The notes: generated from the letters alone by a model not told the origin. 64,000 nucleotides of DNA from Muribaculaceae bacterium (GCA_023665245.1 JAMPEH010000001.1:248001-312000); one strand, 5' to 3'; positions 1 through 7,612 are shown, counted from the first letter of the stretch. Translations and numbers: made by a program.

Positions 1-52
1 CACAGTTCTTGCATAGACTGCTGTAAATCTTTGTTCGTAAATCTGTCTCCTT
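1..52 (-). other. Possible 5' end of a leftward gene leaving the window
   Basis: On the minus strand AAGGAG (complement of 47-52) is followed by an open frame running off the left edge. No ATG, GTG or TTG lies at normal distance; an ACG at 38-36 has good spacing and would read TNKDLQQSMQEL. Either a rare start is used or this is chance. The next bases outside the window would decide. Confidence 0.2.
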
Positions 53-150
53 GCTTTATCATTATATTCAACCTGTCATTATACATAATAATACAAAATC
101 GTAAATTGTCAATATTTTTGTGCACCTGAAACAATATTTCGCAACATCCC

Positions 151-166
151 CAGGTATTCATACCTG
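151..166. promoter_or_regulatory. Palindromic operator candidate upstream of umuD
   Basis: CAGGTAT-TC-ATACCTG is a perfect 7-bp dyad with a 2-bp centre, 47 bp before the umuD start. No E. coli-type LexA box and no alphaproteobacterial GTTC-N7-GTTC box is visible here, so this dyad is the best candidate for the repressor site controlling umuDC. The cognate protein is unknown; the HTH protein at 3419-3655 is one possibility. Confidence 0.45.
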
Positions 167-212
167 TATCAATTCATGCATGTTTGGCATAAGATATTGA
201 TACATGGATTAA

Positions 213-683
213 ATGATGCGCCGCCGACCCGACACAAATACACAATCAAACATTAAATTCTACCGTGTAAAAACGGGAGCGCATTTTCAAATACCATTTT
301 ATATATCCGCAATTCATGCCGGTTTCCCCAGTCCTGCCGAAGATTATATTTCTGCATCGATTGATTTAAATGCCGAACTGATAGTGCACCCATCTACTAC
401 ATTTATGGGCCGTGTTCAGGGCGACAGTATGCGTGATGCCGGAATAATGGATGGCGATTTGCTGATTATTGATAAATCATTACACCCCAAGACAGGGGAT
501 GTCGCTGTATGCTTTATTGATGGCGAATTCACAATCAAATATATCCATATTCAAACGGATTGTATTTTATTGGTGCCTGCAAATCCAGATTATCCACAAA
601 TACGTGTGACACCAGAAAATGAATTTATGATTTGGGGCATCGTCACATTTTCAATTCGCCGTCACAGGGAATCGTTGCGATGA
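213..683 (+). CDS. umuD: UmuD-like S24 peptidase, polymerase V accessory subunit
   Basis: Self-cleaving LexA/UmuD-family protein of 156 residues that, after RecA-stimulated cleavage, forms the accessory dimer of DNA polymerase V. The Ala36-Gly37 cleavage site, the nucleophile Ser72 (in GDSM) and general-base Lys109 (in EFTIKY) are all present in the family order, so it should be active. There is no DNA-binding domain, which separates it from LexA. Its TGA stop overlaps the umuC start as ATGA, so the two are translationally coupled. The start is one of two tandem ATGs (213 or 216). Confidence 0.93.
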   Translation: MMRRRPDTNTQSNIKFYRVKTGAHFQIPFYISAIHAGFPSPAEDYISASIDLNAELIVHPSTTFMGRVQGDSMRDAGIMDGDLLIIDKSLHPKTGDVAVCFIDGEFTIKYIHIQTDCILLVPANPDYPQIRVTPENEFMIWGIVTFSIRRHRESLR

Positions 684-1942
684 TAGGACTGGTCGATTGC
701 AACAATTTTTATGTCAGTTGCGAACGCGTCTTTGCGCCCGACCTAAATGGGCGTGCGGTAGTGGTGCTCAGCAATAATGACGGATGCGTAATCGCGCGGT
801 CATCCCAGGCTAAATTACTCGGTATCCAAATGGGAACGCCTGCATTCCAGATACGGCATTTAATAACAAGTGGTACGCTGGTTGCATTATCATCAAACTA
901 TAAATTATATGGTGATATGTCCGGACGTGTTATGTCGATACTGGCCGATATTGTTGGTGACCTGGAAATCTATTCCATTGACGAGGCATTCTTTACTATC
1001 CCTGACAACGCGGATTTTGTCACCATTGGCCACCAAATCGCGGACCAGATTTCGCGTGGTACAGGTATCCCTGTATCCATTGGCATCGCCAAAACGAAAA
1101 CATTGGCCAAGGTTGCAAATCATGCCGCCAAAAAGTATCCCGGATACAAGAAAGTTTGTGTTATTCAAAATGATGCACAGCGTATTGTCGCATTAGATAT
1201 AACCCCATTAGACGAAGTCTGGGGAATAGGGCGCCGATACGGGCAACGTTTGGCAAATCATGGGATAAAAACAGCACTGGATTTTGCAAATATGCCCCGT
1301 GATTTGGTTCGTAAAATAATGACTGTGACGGGTGAACGCGCATGGTGTGAATTGCGTGGGCAATCGTGCATTAATATTGACAGCGCACCGCACATTAAAC
1401 GCCAGATTTGTAAATCGCGCAGTTTTGGAACATTGATTGATGAATATGAACAACTGGTACCAGCCATCGCAACATTTGCCGGAATGTGTGCAGAAAAATT
1501 GCGTGCTGGTGACCTGTGTGCAGCGGCGGTTGGTGTCTTTATCACAACAAATAAATTTCGCATGGATTTACCGCAATACGCAATGTATACGACTATGCCA
1601 TTGTCACAATATACCGGTGATACGCGTATAATATCCAGTGTGGCGCAACGTGGTTTGCGTGAAATATTTCGTCCAAATTATAAGTATCACAAAGCCGGTG
1701 TAATCATCTCTGATATATTACCGCGCGATTGTCTGCCACTGGATTTATTCTCGACAGGGGATGGGGTATCTGATAATGCGCTGATGTCAGCCATCGATAA
1801 CATTAATCACAAATATGGTCGTGGTACAGTGCAAATGCTGGCCCAGATTGCAGACAACACATGGCAGAATCGTCACGATATGCTGTCACCAAATTATACA
1901 ACAGACATTCACGACATCATCAAAATCAAATGCATCCAGTAA
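680..1942 (+). CDS. umuC: UmuC, Y-family translesion DNA polymerase V catalytic subunit
   Basis: A 420-residue error-prone polymerase that copies damaged templates during the SOS response. The N-terminal metal-binding Asp6 (LVDCNNFY) and the SIDE motif with Asp101-Glu102 are intact, followed by the helix-hairpin-helix region near EVWGIGRR and the little-finger domain. The start is the ATG overlapping the umuD stop; an upstream in-frame start at 632 would lie inside umuD. Length is typical of full-length UmuC. Nothing suggests inactivation. Confidence 0.95.
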   Translation: MIGLVDCNNFYVSCERVFAPDLNGRAVVVLSNNDGCVIARSSQAKLLGIQMGTPAFQIRHLITSGTLVALSSNYKLYGDMSGRVMSILADIVGDLEIYSIDEAFFTIPDNADFVTIGHQIADQISRGTGIPVSIGIAKTKTLAKVANHAAKKYPGYKKVCVIQNDAQRIVALDITPLDEVWGIGRRYGQRLANHGIKTALDFANMPRDLVRKIMTVTGERAWCELRGQSCINIDSAPHIKRQICKSRSFGTLIDEYEQLVPAIATFAGMCAEKLRAGDLCAAAVGVFITTNKFRMDLPQYAMYTTMPLSQYTGDTRIISSVAQRGLREIFRPNYKYHKAGVIISDILPRDCLPLDLFSTGDGVSDNALMSAIDNINHKYGRGTVQMLAQIADNTWQNRHDMLSPNYTTDIHDIIKIKCIQ

Positions 1943-2045
1943 TTATATTGGTATTTCGATCAAACGTGCCCAGGATATAATTGACTAAGTTCGTACGGCA
2001 TTATAGTCGCCACATTTTACATACATATAATTTTCATTGTGGATA

Positions 2046-2067
2046 TTTTACACCATTTGGTGTAAAA
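2046..2067. promoter_or_regulatory. 9-bp perfect dyad upstream of leader A
   Basis: TTTTACACC-ATTT-GGTGTAAAA is a perfect inverted repeat directly before the first hairpin of leader A. It is not followed by a T-run, so it is not an intrinsic terminator for umuC. TAAAAT or TATGAC at its right edge could be the -10 of leader A, which would make the dyad an operator over that promoter. The other four leaders lack it. Confidence 0.4.
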
Positions 2068-2075
2068 TATGACAC

Positions 2076-2302
2076 GAATCCAATGGGAATTGGGTTCGGG
2101 GCTGTCGTAAGCCTGCTTTATCCGGTGCGGTGGTGTCGTAATCTGTAAATTCTTCCCCATTGTATCGTCAGAATATCCCCCGACTTCGTGTCGGGGAGCT
2201 GTCGGTTATACAATACAGACTATCTGAAAGACCGTCAGAATCAATGATAAAGCGATTTACGAACTCCCCGACCGTCAAATTCCTTTTTGGCGGTTTAATT
2301 TT
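2076..2302 (+). promoter_or_regulatory. Attenuator-like structured leader, copy A
   Basis: One of five related leaders in the window. Hairpin P1 is 2076-2097 (GAATCCAA/TTGGGTTC) and is followed by CGGGGCTGT. Segment 1 (CCCCGAC, within 2177-2184) pairs with segment 2 (GTCGGGGAG, 2190-2198). Segment 2 is also perfectly complementary over 9 nt to segment 3 (CTCCCCGAC, 2264-2272). Segment 3 runs into a terminator: ACCGTC (2271-2276) with GGCGGT (2289-2294), then TTAATTTT. GGAG at 2312-2315 and an ATG at 2323 follow. The copy fills most of the 1943-2322 gap. Confidence 0.75.
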
Positions 2303-2322
2303 ATAACAAATGGAGTATCAAT

Positions 2323-2433
2323 ATGGGCAACCTTATAACAAGATGGGCAAGTAGCAGAACATACGTAAGTAAACGTACCGGCGGTACACGCAGTGTTAGT
2401 GTTCGTGGAAGTACATATAGACGAAAAAAATAA
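2323..2433 (+). CDS. 36-residue Arg/Lys-rich peptide behind leader A
   Basis: A short reading frame with a GGAG ribosome-binding site 7 nt before its ATG and immediately downstream of a structured leader, which makes translation likely. The peptide is strongly basic (about 10 Arg/Lys) and rich in Ser, Thr and Gly; it has no signal peptide, no Cys and no membrane segment. It differs from the secreted Cys-rich proteins found behind the other four leaders. I do not recognise a family. It could be a small nucleic-acid-binding or ribosome-associated peptide, or a leader peptide. Confidence 0.5.
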   Translation: MGNLITRWASSRTYVSKRTGGTRSVSVRGSTYRRKK

Positions 2434-2489
2434 CCAAAGTCTAGGGCATGCAAGTGTCCGGGATTCTATATAATTTGAGAATAATTACA

Positions 2490-2984
2490 ATGTGGGGAAA
2501 TGTTTGGGGTGCATTAGGGGCAATTGGCACTATTTGTGCAGTAATGCGTTCGCTAAATATGTTGCCGTTGAAAAGTCATAGTTTGACAGGTCAATATTGG
2601 TTTGAAAACAAAAACGGCTTTCGGATTTGTATACAGTTACAAAACAATTCGCGATGCTTTGATAATGTTTTTATCCCAGGACGAGGTGCCTTGGTTTCAA
2701 CGAAAACAGATTCCAGATATCTGACATTAAACGCTGATAGACAGGGGTATATAATTGCTCATCGAACATCACGTCTGTTGAAAATAAAAACACCGAAACA
2801 TGCAGATGCATACAAGTTCTTACACAATAACCCAAATCATACTTTATGGATTTTTACCATTGATAATCAACGCATAAAACTAACATATAAATATGGAGAA
2901 AAGAAAAATGAAACTGAACGCAATCTTATTAATATTATGTTGTCTTGGCTTGGTCGCTTGCGACGACCCGGGGGCATGCAATAA
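2490..2984 (+). CDS. Hypothetical protein with N-terminal membrane segment
   Basis: A 164-residue frame I do not recognise. The first 20 residues (MWGNVWGALGAIGTICAVMR) are hydrophobic and could form one membrane anchor; the rest is polar and basic. The ATG at 2490 is preferred over one at 2448 because no ribosome-binding site precedes 2448, but 2490 has only a weak GAG. Its last 25 codons overlap the next gene by 77 nt in another frame, which is unusual and may mean the true end was altered by a frameshift. Confidence 0.45.
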   Translation: MWGNVWGALGAIGTICAVMRSLNMLPLKSHSLTGQYWFENKNGFRICIQLQNNSRCFDNVFIPGRGALVSTKTDSRYLTLNADRQGYIIAHRTSRLLKIKTPKHADAYKFLHNNPNHTLWIFTIDNQRIKLTYKYGEKKNETERNLINIMLSWLGRLRRPGGMQ

Positions 2985-3291
2985 AATGACCGCTGCACAA
3001 TTTTTTGTTGATTTTAGAGCCTCTAGTGGTTATCCGATTGATTGGTCGCTACAATATATAGCAGACGAATATATTTTAAAGGTTGATAAGACAGAGTATA
3101 TCGATAAACGATACGGTTCAAGAGTCTGTCAAATGACAGCAAAAAACGTTGGGCATCATATGATTTCGCCAGATGCTTGTAATGTTTGTTATGTGTATAC
3201 TCCAAGGACAAAATCTTATTCCATAGCAACAGGGATGCCAGGCTGTTGTAAACCATATGATGCCCGCCTGTTATTTGTATTCATACAATAA
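2908..3291 (+). CDS. Putative Cys-rich lipoprotein
   Basis: A 127-residue protein of unknown function. It starts with a clear lipoprotein signal (MKLNAILLILCCLGLVAC, cleavage before the Cys, then DD), so it is probably lipid-anchored; Asp at +2 may favour inner-membrane retention. Several Cys pairs (CNVC, GCC) in the mature part suggest disulfides. The start at 2908 is chosen for the signal peptide and the GGAGAAAAG just upstream. It overlaps the end of the preceding frame and is closed by a terminator. Confidence 0.65.
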   Translation: MKLNAILLILCCLGLVACDDPGACNKMTAAQFFVDFRASSGYPIDWSLQYIADEYILKVDKTEYIDKRYGSRVCQMTAKNVGHHMISPDACNVCYVYTPRTKSYSIATGMPGCCKPYDARLLFVFIQ

Positions 3292-3310
3292 ATGTACAGT
3301 GTTGCATCAT

Positions 3311-3337
3311 TCGCCGATATACGGCGGTATTTTTTTA
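3311..3337 (+). terminator. Intrinsic terminator after the lipoprotein gene
   Basis: CGCCG-ATATA-CGGCG stem followed by TATTTTTTT, 20 nt after the stop of the lipoprotein gene. Confidence 0.75.
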
Positions 3338-3387
3338 TGAATTCATACCTGTGGCGTATTTGTGTCGCTGGTTGGCGAATATTTATA

Positions 3388-3411
3388 CACCACCCCGGTC
3401 GGGGTGGTGTA
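3388..3411 (-). terminator. Perfect GC-rich hairpin between convergent genes
   Basis: ACACCACCCCG-GT-CGGGGTGGTGT is a near-continuous palindrome just downstream (minus strand) of the HTH gene ending at 3419. A T-rich tail is modest on either side, so it may stop transcription weakly in both directions. Confidence 0.5.
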
Positions 3412-3418
3412 TAATTTA

Positions 3419-3655
3419 TTATTCTGTATCAGGTTCTGTTTGGGCAAAGAACTCTGATTCTGATGTGCCTGTTGCGTCCAGCAGTTTTGACAATGTTTGG
3501 CTGGATGGCCAACGTGGTTTGCCATATTTATCGTAGCGCTTGCTTTTGTTAAATGTTGTCGCATCCAATCCACATTCTTTTGCCAGGCCGGAACAAGATT
3601 TTCCCAATTTCGCTGCCAAACCGTCTATTGCCAACCATAACCCCGTATGTGTCAT
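3419..3655 (-). CDS. HTH DNA-binding protein resembling the N-terminus of S24-type repressors
   Basis: A 78-residue protein matching the helix-turn-helix head of LexA/S24-family phage-type repressors: a helix, then KSCSGLAKECGLDATTFNKSKR as recognition region, then WPSSQTLSKLLDATG. The usual C-terminal S24 protease is absent; the frame stops cleanly, so the repressor would not be self-cleavable. AAAGGATATGACAC gives a good ribosome-binding site for the ATG at 3655. Its target is unknown; dyads at 3717-3731 and 151-166 are candidates. Confidence is high for HTH and moderate for the repressor role. Confidence 0.75.
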   Translation of the reverse strand: MTHTGLWLAIDGLAAKLGKSCSGLAKECGLDATTFNKSKRYDKYGKPRWPSSQTLSKLLDATGTSESEFFAQTEPDTE

Positions 3656-3948
3656 ATCCTTTCCTTTTTATTTATTTCTTTCTTTTACCAATCTGTAATA
3701 TATACATAATCGGGTATCCAATCCTATTGGAAAGAATTCCTTTTGTAGACATGTGCCTGATTTGCATACAGTTGGTAAAATGTTTGCACTTAATAATACT
3801 AGAATTTTATATAAAACACAACTTAAAATTGATATAAAATTGAAAAATATAAATGTTTTTACAAATTTTGATTCATTTCACTAATCTTTATATTCTCCTT
3901 CACACGGTGTTTTTTTCGAAATATGGCAAATAGAGGCAACAAAAATGG
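3656..3948. other. Non-coding AT-rich gap
   Basis: No convincing gene. It holds the upstream region of the HTH gene, including the dyad at 3717-3731, and AT-rich sequence before a recombinase remnant. Reading frames here have no ribosome-binding site and no recognisable similarity. Confidence 0.6.
3717..3731. promoter_or_regulatory. Operator candidate upstream of the HTH gene
   Basis: TCCAAT-CCT-ATTGGA, a perfect 6-bp dyad about 62 bp upstream of the HTH start, placed where an autoregulatory repressor site would be expected. Confidence 0.4.
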
Positions 3949-4194
3949 GTGTGGAGCCAAACAAAAAAACGCGCCAATATAACGGATTTTCGATTTCATG
4001 ATATTCGCCGAACGTTTGGCCGTTATCAGGCCATAAACGGTGCCTCGTCGTTTGTGTTGGGGCGTGCCCTGGGGGACAAAACGGACGCCGCAGTCCGTGT
4101 CTATGATCATCTGACCGACGATCCGGTCCGCCAATCAATCCAATCCGCCGCTAACATGATGCTGGGGTATGCAAATATTTCAAAGGATTTATAG
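3949..4194 (+). pseudogene. C-terminal remnant of a tyrosine recombinase (integrase)
   Basis: The 81-residue frame matches only the end of phage-type tyrosine recombinases: FRFHDIRRTF carries the His-x-x-Arg pair and VRVYDHL the catalytic Tyr region. The N-terminal two thirds, including the first catalytic Arg, are missing and no ribosome-binding site precedes the apparent GTG. This is a decayed integrase fragment marking past insertion of a mobile element. It is followed by phage-like genes in the same orientation. Confidence 0.8.
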
Positions 4195-4219
4195 TCGTCA
4201 TTGGTATACGTCTTTTGTG

Positions 4220-4248
4220 TTGATTTTTTGATGCTTTTCTGATATAAT
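4220..4248 (+). promoter_or_regulatory. Strong sigma-70 type promoter
   Basis: TTGATT (4220-4225), 17-bp spacer, TATAAT (4243-4248). Transcription would start near 4255, giving an 87-nt leader before the gene at 4342. Confidence 0.75.
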
Positions 4249-4265
4249 GCAAATCAAGTTAAGTA

Positions 4266-4320
4266 GGCAACATTTGTTGCCATTTTTTTATATTTGAACC
4301 ACCATATGCGGTGGTTCTTT
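4266..4320 (+). terminator. Two tandem intrinsic terminators inside a 5' leader
   Basis: GGCAAC-ATTT-GTTGCC then A and seven Ts (4266-4289), followed by GAACCACC-ATATGC-GGTGGTTC then TTTT (4296-4321). Both lie between the promoter at 4220-4248 and the start at 4342, so the downstream genes are expressed only by read-through, or a roughly 35-65 nt RNA is made. Confidence 0.7.
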
Positions 4321-4341
4321 TATTAGCATAAGGAGATATAT

Positions 4342-4635
4342 ATGGCAAAATTGCCAGATAATATAATGGGCTTGATGAAAAGTGACGCGTATACTAATTC
4401 CAACAATCCTAACCACGCAAGTGTTGCCGCACAGGTCGCCAAATATTTTCAAGACAAATACGGTAACAGCACAACCGATGCCACGGGGCGTAATGTTGCC
4501 ATTCGTAAAGTGTGGGTTTGGCATGCAGAACTGGACGACAGAGTATGCGAAGAATGCGAAAGTTTTTCAGAAGAAATTTATGAAAATGAATCCGATATAC
4601 CCGAACACCCGCATCACCCCAATTGCCGCTGTTGA
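4342..4635 (+). CDS. Phage head-morphogenesis-like (Mu F / SPP1 gp7 type) C-terminal domain
   Basis: A 97-residue protein whose second half carries the signature of phage minor head proteins: WVWHAELDDRVCEECESF, then PEHPHHPNCRC. The paired Cys and the HPNCRC end are the usual metal- or disulfide-forming motif of this domain. Full-length relatives are several hundred residues, so this is either a domain-only protein or what remains of one, although it has its own strong site (AAGGAGATATAT) before the ATG. It begins a three-gene phage-like block. Confidence 0.6.
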   Translation: MAKLPDNIMGLMKSDAYTNSNNPNHASVAAQVAKYFQDKYGNSTTDATGRNVAIRKVWVWHAELDDRVCEECESFSEEIYENESDIPEHPHHPNCRC

Positions 4636-4650
4636 ATAGAAGAAGTATAT

Positions 4651-5199
4651 ATGGATGACACAAACAACCAAATACCTGTTAAAAAATTCGATGATTATAA
4701 CGACAAAAGCAGACATTTAGAAGGTGGATATGAAGACGATCCAAAAAAGATAGATCAGCCAACAAACAGTGGCATAACTGGACCAACATTAAAACAATAC
4801 AATAAATTACATCCAACATTTAACTTTCCTGATAATGTAAAAGATTTGACCTCGGAACAAATAGACCAAATATACAAAGAATTATTTTTTGAAAACCGCA
4901 GAATAGACGAAATTGAAAACGAAAGAATGGGATATGCAATATACGATATGGGGGTTATGAGTAAGTTTAAGAACGTGGTGAAATTAGTCCAAGAAACTAT
5001 CAACGAAGTGACTAATGACAATGTTTCTGTCGATGGTATAATTGGTGATGAAACCATAAATGCGCTTAATAAAATCCCAGATGACAATGTCGATGATTTT
5101 ATGGAAACGCTCAAAGAAAACCGATTGGAATACTTGCGAGGCTTGGACACTTGGGACGAATATGGGCGCGGATGGACCGCGCGCACAAATAAATATTGA
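4651..5199 (+). CDS. GH108-type muramidase (phage endolysin-like) with peptidoglycan-binding domain
   Basis: A 182-residue protein matching the GH108 lysozyme family: LEGGYEDDP contains the predicted catalytic Glu24, followed by NSGITGPTLKQY (in place of the usual NYGIT). The C-terminal half (VDGIIGDETINALN) matches the short peptidoglycan-binding domain normally fused to it. It probably cleaves the glycan strand of murein. No signal peptide is visible, as for holin-dependent endolysins. It lies 15 nt after the head-morphogenesis-like gene. Confidence 0.75.
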   Translation: MDDTNNQIPVKKFDDYNDKSRHLEGGYEDDPKKIDQPTNSGITGPTLKQYNKLHPTFNFPDNVKDLTSEQIDQIYKELFFENRRIDEIENERMGYAIYDMGVMSKFKNVVKLVQETINEVTNDNVSVDGIIGDETINALNKIPDDNVDDFMETLKENRLEYLRGLDTWDEYGRGWTARTNKY

Positions 5200-5232
5200 T
5201 TTGTTACGCGACTGTCTGCAATACTGTATTAC

Positions 5233-5778
5233 ATGAGGTTCTTGCTAGTACTATTTGCAATTTTATTACCAAACGTTTCTAATGCGGTCAGCTGGGATTT
5301 TATACGCAACCACTATGAATGGGGACAGAATTCCGAACAAACTAAGCCAACCAAAAATGTTGCACGGATAAACGCGTTTGCTGTAAACCAGGAAAAACTG
5401 GATATGTACCGCGCGGCTCATCCGCGGTACCATTTCCCGGCAAAAATAAAAGACCTGAATGAAAAGCAAGCCGAGCAGATTCTTAATTATTTCTGGGACA
5501 ATTACAGATTTGGCGATTATAAGTATGATGAAATCCAAGAAAAAGTCTGGGATATGATGATTCATATGTCTATGGCAGACTTGGAACGTGAGATAAACGA
5601 GTGCATTCGTAAATATTACCATTTAGGTAAATATTATGAAGGCCCCGATTGGGCCAAGAAAGAAACGCCGGACTTTTATGCGCCATTCGGGTCTGTGGCG
5701 TCTGTCGAATTGCTAAATGGTATGCAGCCCAAAGACATACCGGGCTTTTTGATAATCTTAAATACGGTGAAATATTAA
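5233..5778 (+). CDS. Secreted degenerate GH108-like paralogue
   Basis: A 181-residue protein with a Sec signal peptide (about residues 1-18, cleaved after SNA). Residues 55-115 parallel the preceding endolysin: LDMYRAAHPRYHFPAKIKDL corresponds to its TLKQYNKLHPTFNFPDNVKDL, and DEIQEKVWDMMIHM to DEIENERMGYAIYDM. The EGGY motif with the catalytic Glu is missing, so hydrolysis is unlikely. It could be an immunity protein, a murein binder or a decayed copy. The start has no strong ribosome-binding site. Confidence 0.6.
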   Translation: MRFLLVLFAILLPNVSNAVSWDFIRNHYEWGQNSEQTKPTKNVARINAFAVNQEKLDMYRAAHPRYHFPAKIKDLNEKQAEQILNYFWDNYRFGDYKYDEIQEKVWDMMIHMSMADLEREINECIRKYYHLGKYYEGPDWAKKETPDFYAPFGSVASVELLNGMQPKDIPGFLIILNTVKY

Positions 5779-5912
5779 TTATTTGTGACAAAGTAGCAAA
5801 AGTGTGAAATTTACCGAAATATTCATTGTAAAAAGTGTAATGTTTCGCAAAATATTCGTTGAATTTTGTGTAAATAAATGCAATCATATACACGAATAAA
5901 AGGGGCCATAAT

Positions 5913-7220
5913 ATGAAAAGATATGCAATATCAGCCTTGGAAAACTGGAAAAATTCGCCAAACCGAAAGCCGTTATTGCTTTACGGCGCGCGCCAAGTTG
6001 GAAAGACATGGCTTGTTCGGGATTTTGCGTCCAAATATTATGGCAACTTGATAGAATTGAACTTCTTTACCAACGAACGCCTGCGCCAGATTTTTGATGC
6101 AAACATATCGCCTGAATTTATCATTGGCCAGTTGGAATTGCTGTATAACACCAAGATAGATCCGCAAAAAACATTATTGTTCTTTGATGAAATCCAGGAA
6201 TCGCAACGTGCCATGGATGCATTAAAAGCGTTTAATGATTTGGCTCCACAGTATAATATTATCGCCGCAGGCAGTTTCCTGGGGGGTGTGACTGCCCGTC
6301 AACCGGTTGGCCAAACGGACCATTACACGCTGTATCCAATGTCTTTTTGCGAGTTTTTAGAGGCCAAAGGCCAAGAAAACTTGGCCGCACTGGTTAATAA
6401 TCGTCAAACAGATATGTTGACCGATCCCGTGCGTGCTGAATTTGAAAATGCGCTGCGCCAGTATTTTTATGTGGGTGGTATGCCCGCCGCGGTAAATGAA
6501 TTTGTTGAAACAGGTGATTTGAAGCGCGTACGAATAATCCAAGATAAGTTATTGACCGAATATCGGGGCGATTTTTCCAAGCATATTGACAGGAAAGACG
6601 CACCGCGTGTCCGGCTGTTATGGGATTCTATACCGCTACACCTGTTCCGGGAAAACAAGAAGTTTGTCTATAAAAATGTAAAGGTTGGTGGTCGTGCGGC
6701 GGAATTTGAAATCGCAATGCAATGGCTGGTTGATACAGGGCTGGTTTACAAAATAAATAAAACAGAATGTCCGAAATTGCCACTGGCGATGCATTACCTG
6801 CCGGATCACTTTAAATTGTATATGATGGATATCGGCCTGTTTGGTGCCATGGCGGGAATTCAACCGTCCGATTTGCTGTTACAGGGCACAGATATAGTCA
6901 GTGATATGTATGGTGCGTTGGCGGAACAGTTTGTGTTGCAGGAATTAAAGGCATCCGGAATTTCACCACTGTTTTATTGGGGACGCGAAGGCTCCGCACG
7001 TTCAGAACTGGATTTCGTGACCCAAATAGACGGTCGGGGCGTTGTACCAATCGAAGTTAAATCTGTATCAAATACCAAGGCGAAATCTTTACAGGTATAC
7101 ACCAAACTATATCAACCACAGGTTGCCGTCAGAACATCATTAAACCAATATCGCACCACCGATGGACTGTACGATATACCGCTGTATATGATTTCGCAAA
7201 TGGGAACGTTGATCGGCTAA
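5913..7220 (+). CDS. AAA_14 / DUF4143 family ATPase
   Basis: A 435-residue ATP-binding protein of a family common in mobile and accessory DNA; its physiological role is not established. Walker A is GARQVGKT (residues 25-32), Walker B LLFFDEIQ (88-95), and GSFLGG marks sensor 1. The C-terminal DUF4143 part has a nuclease-like ELDFVTQIDGRGVVPIEVK motif resembling the PD-(D/E)xK core. The start follows AAAAGGGGCC. Length is typical and the frame is intact. Direct repeats resembling CGAAATATTCATTG lie in its upstream region and may be a binding site. Confidence 0.85.
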   Translation: MKRYAISALENWKNSPNRKPLLLYGARQVGKTWLVRDFASKYYGNLIELNFFTNERLRQIFDANISPEFIIGQLELLYNTKIDPQKTLLFFDEIQESQRAMDALKAFNDLAPQYNIIAAGSFLGGVTARQPVGQTDHYTLYPMSFCEFLEAKGQENLAALVNNRQTDMLTDPVRAEFENALRQYFYVGGMPAAVNEFVETGDLKRVRIIQDKLLTEYRGDFSKHIDRKDAPRVRLLWDSIPLHLFRENKKFVYKNVKVGGRAAEFEIAMQWLVDTGLVYKINKTECPKLPLAMHYLPDHFKLYMMDIGLFGAMAGIQPSDLLLQGTDIVSDMYGALAEQFVLQELKASGISPLFYWGREGSARSELDFVTQIDGRGVVPIEVKSVSNTKAKSLQVYTKLYQPQVAVRTSLNQYRTTDGLYDIPLYMISQMGTLIG

Positions 7221-7257
7221 AGCCGATTATCTGGTAATATCTGGGAAAATAAATTAA

Positions 7258-7440
7258 ATCAGAACTTCCCAGATCGTGGAAATCATGGTCGGTCTGGATA
7301 AGAATCCTGAAACAGTCAGAAATATGGTACAAACTCTGGTCAAGGTTGATCGCTTGACAAAAGTCGGAACCACCAAAGGCGCGGGTATGAATGAGCAAAA
7401 CAAGCATTTAAATTGGCCAAATAATAAACATAACAGATAA
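7258..7440 (+). pseudogene. Winged-helix domain fragment
   Basis: A 60-codon open stretch without a start reads QIVEIMVGLDKNPETVRNMV then QTLVKVDRLTKVGTTKGAGM, the pattern of a C-terminal winged-helix DNA-binding domain (recognition helix, then a wing with GTTKG) as found at the end of AlbA/RecG-like ATP-binding regulators or Fic proteins. The rest of the gene is absent. It is probably a remnant left by recombination. Confidence 0.5.
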
Positions 7441-7489
7441 CAAGATAAAAAACGGGGGTTTGTACCCCCGTTTTTTATCTTGTTTTTAC
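7441..7489. terminator. Long bidirectional terminator
   Basis: CAAGATAAAAAACGGGGGT, loop, then ACCCCCGTTTTTTATCTTG: an extended inverted repeat with T-runs on both strands. It serves the region to its left and the convergent small gene ending at 7475. Confidence 0.9.
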
Positions 7490-7612
7490 CGGGATTCGGA
7501 ATGCACGTTTACCATAATCTTTGGCATATAACTTGCGCCCGCCGACAGTGATACATGTTCTATAAACATATACTTCTGTCATTCCCGATAAGTGAATGCG
7601 ATTGTATTTCAT
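7475..7612 (-). CDS. Small hypothetical protein (45 aa)
   Basis: A 45-residue basic protein. AAGGAGAATGCT places a very good ribosome-binding site before the ATG at 7612, which is chosen over an upstream start lacking one. The sequence (VYVYRTCITVGGRKLYAKDYGKR) suggests a small beta-rich fold with a basic surface; there is no signal peptide or membrane segment. I do not recognise a family. Confidence 0.6.
   Translation of the reverse strand: MKYNRIHLSGMTEVYVYRTCITVGGRKLYAKDYGKRAFRIPVKTR

Noticed and set aside
213..683. LexA repressor
   Set aside because: No DNA-binding domain precedes the peptidase and umuC follows with an ATGA overlap, so it is UmuD.
3553..3837. 94-codon frame overlapping the HTH gene
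   Set aside because: Antisense to a recognisable gene, no start signal, low-complexity translation.
5779..5912. Phage attachment site
   Set aside because: Direct repeats resembling CGAAATATTCATTG are imperfect and have no matching copy at the integrase remnant.
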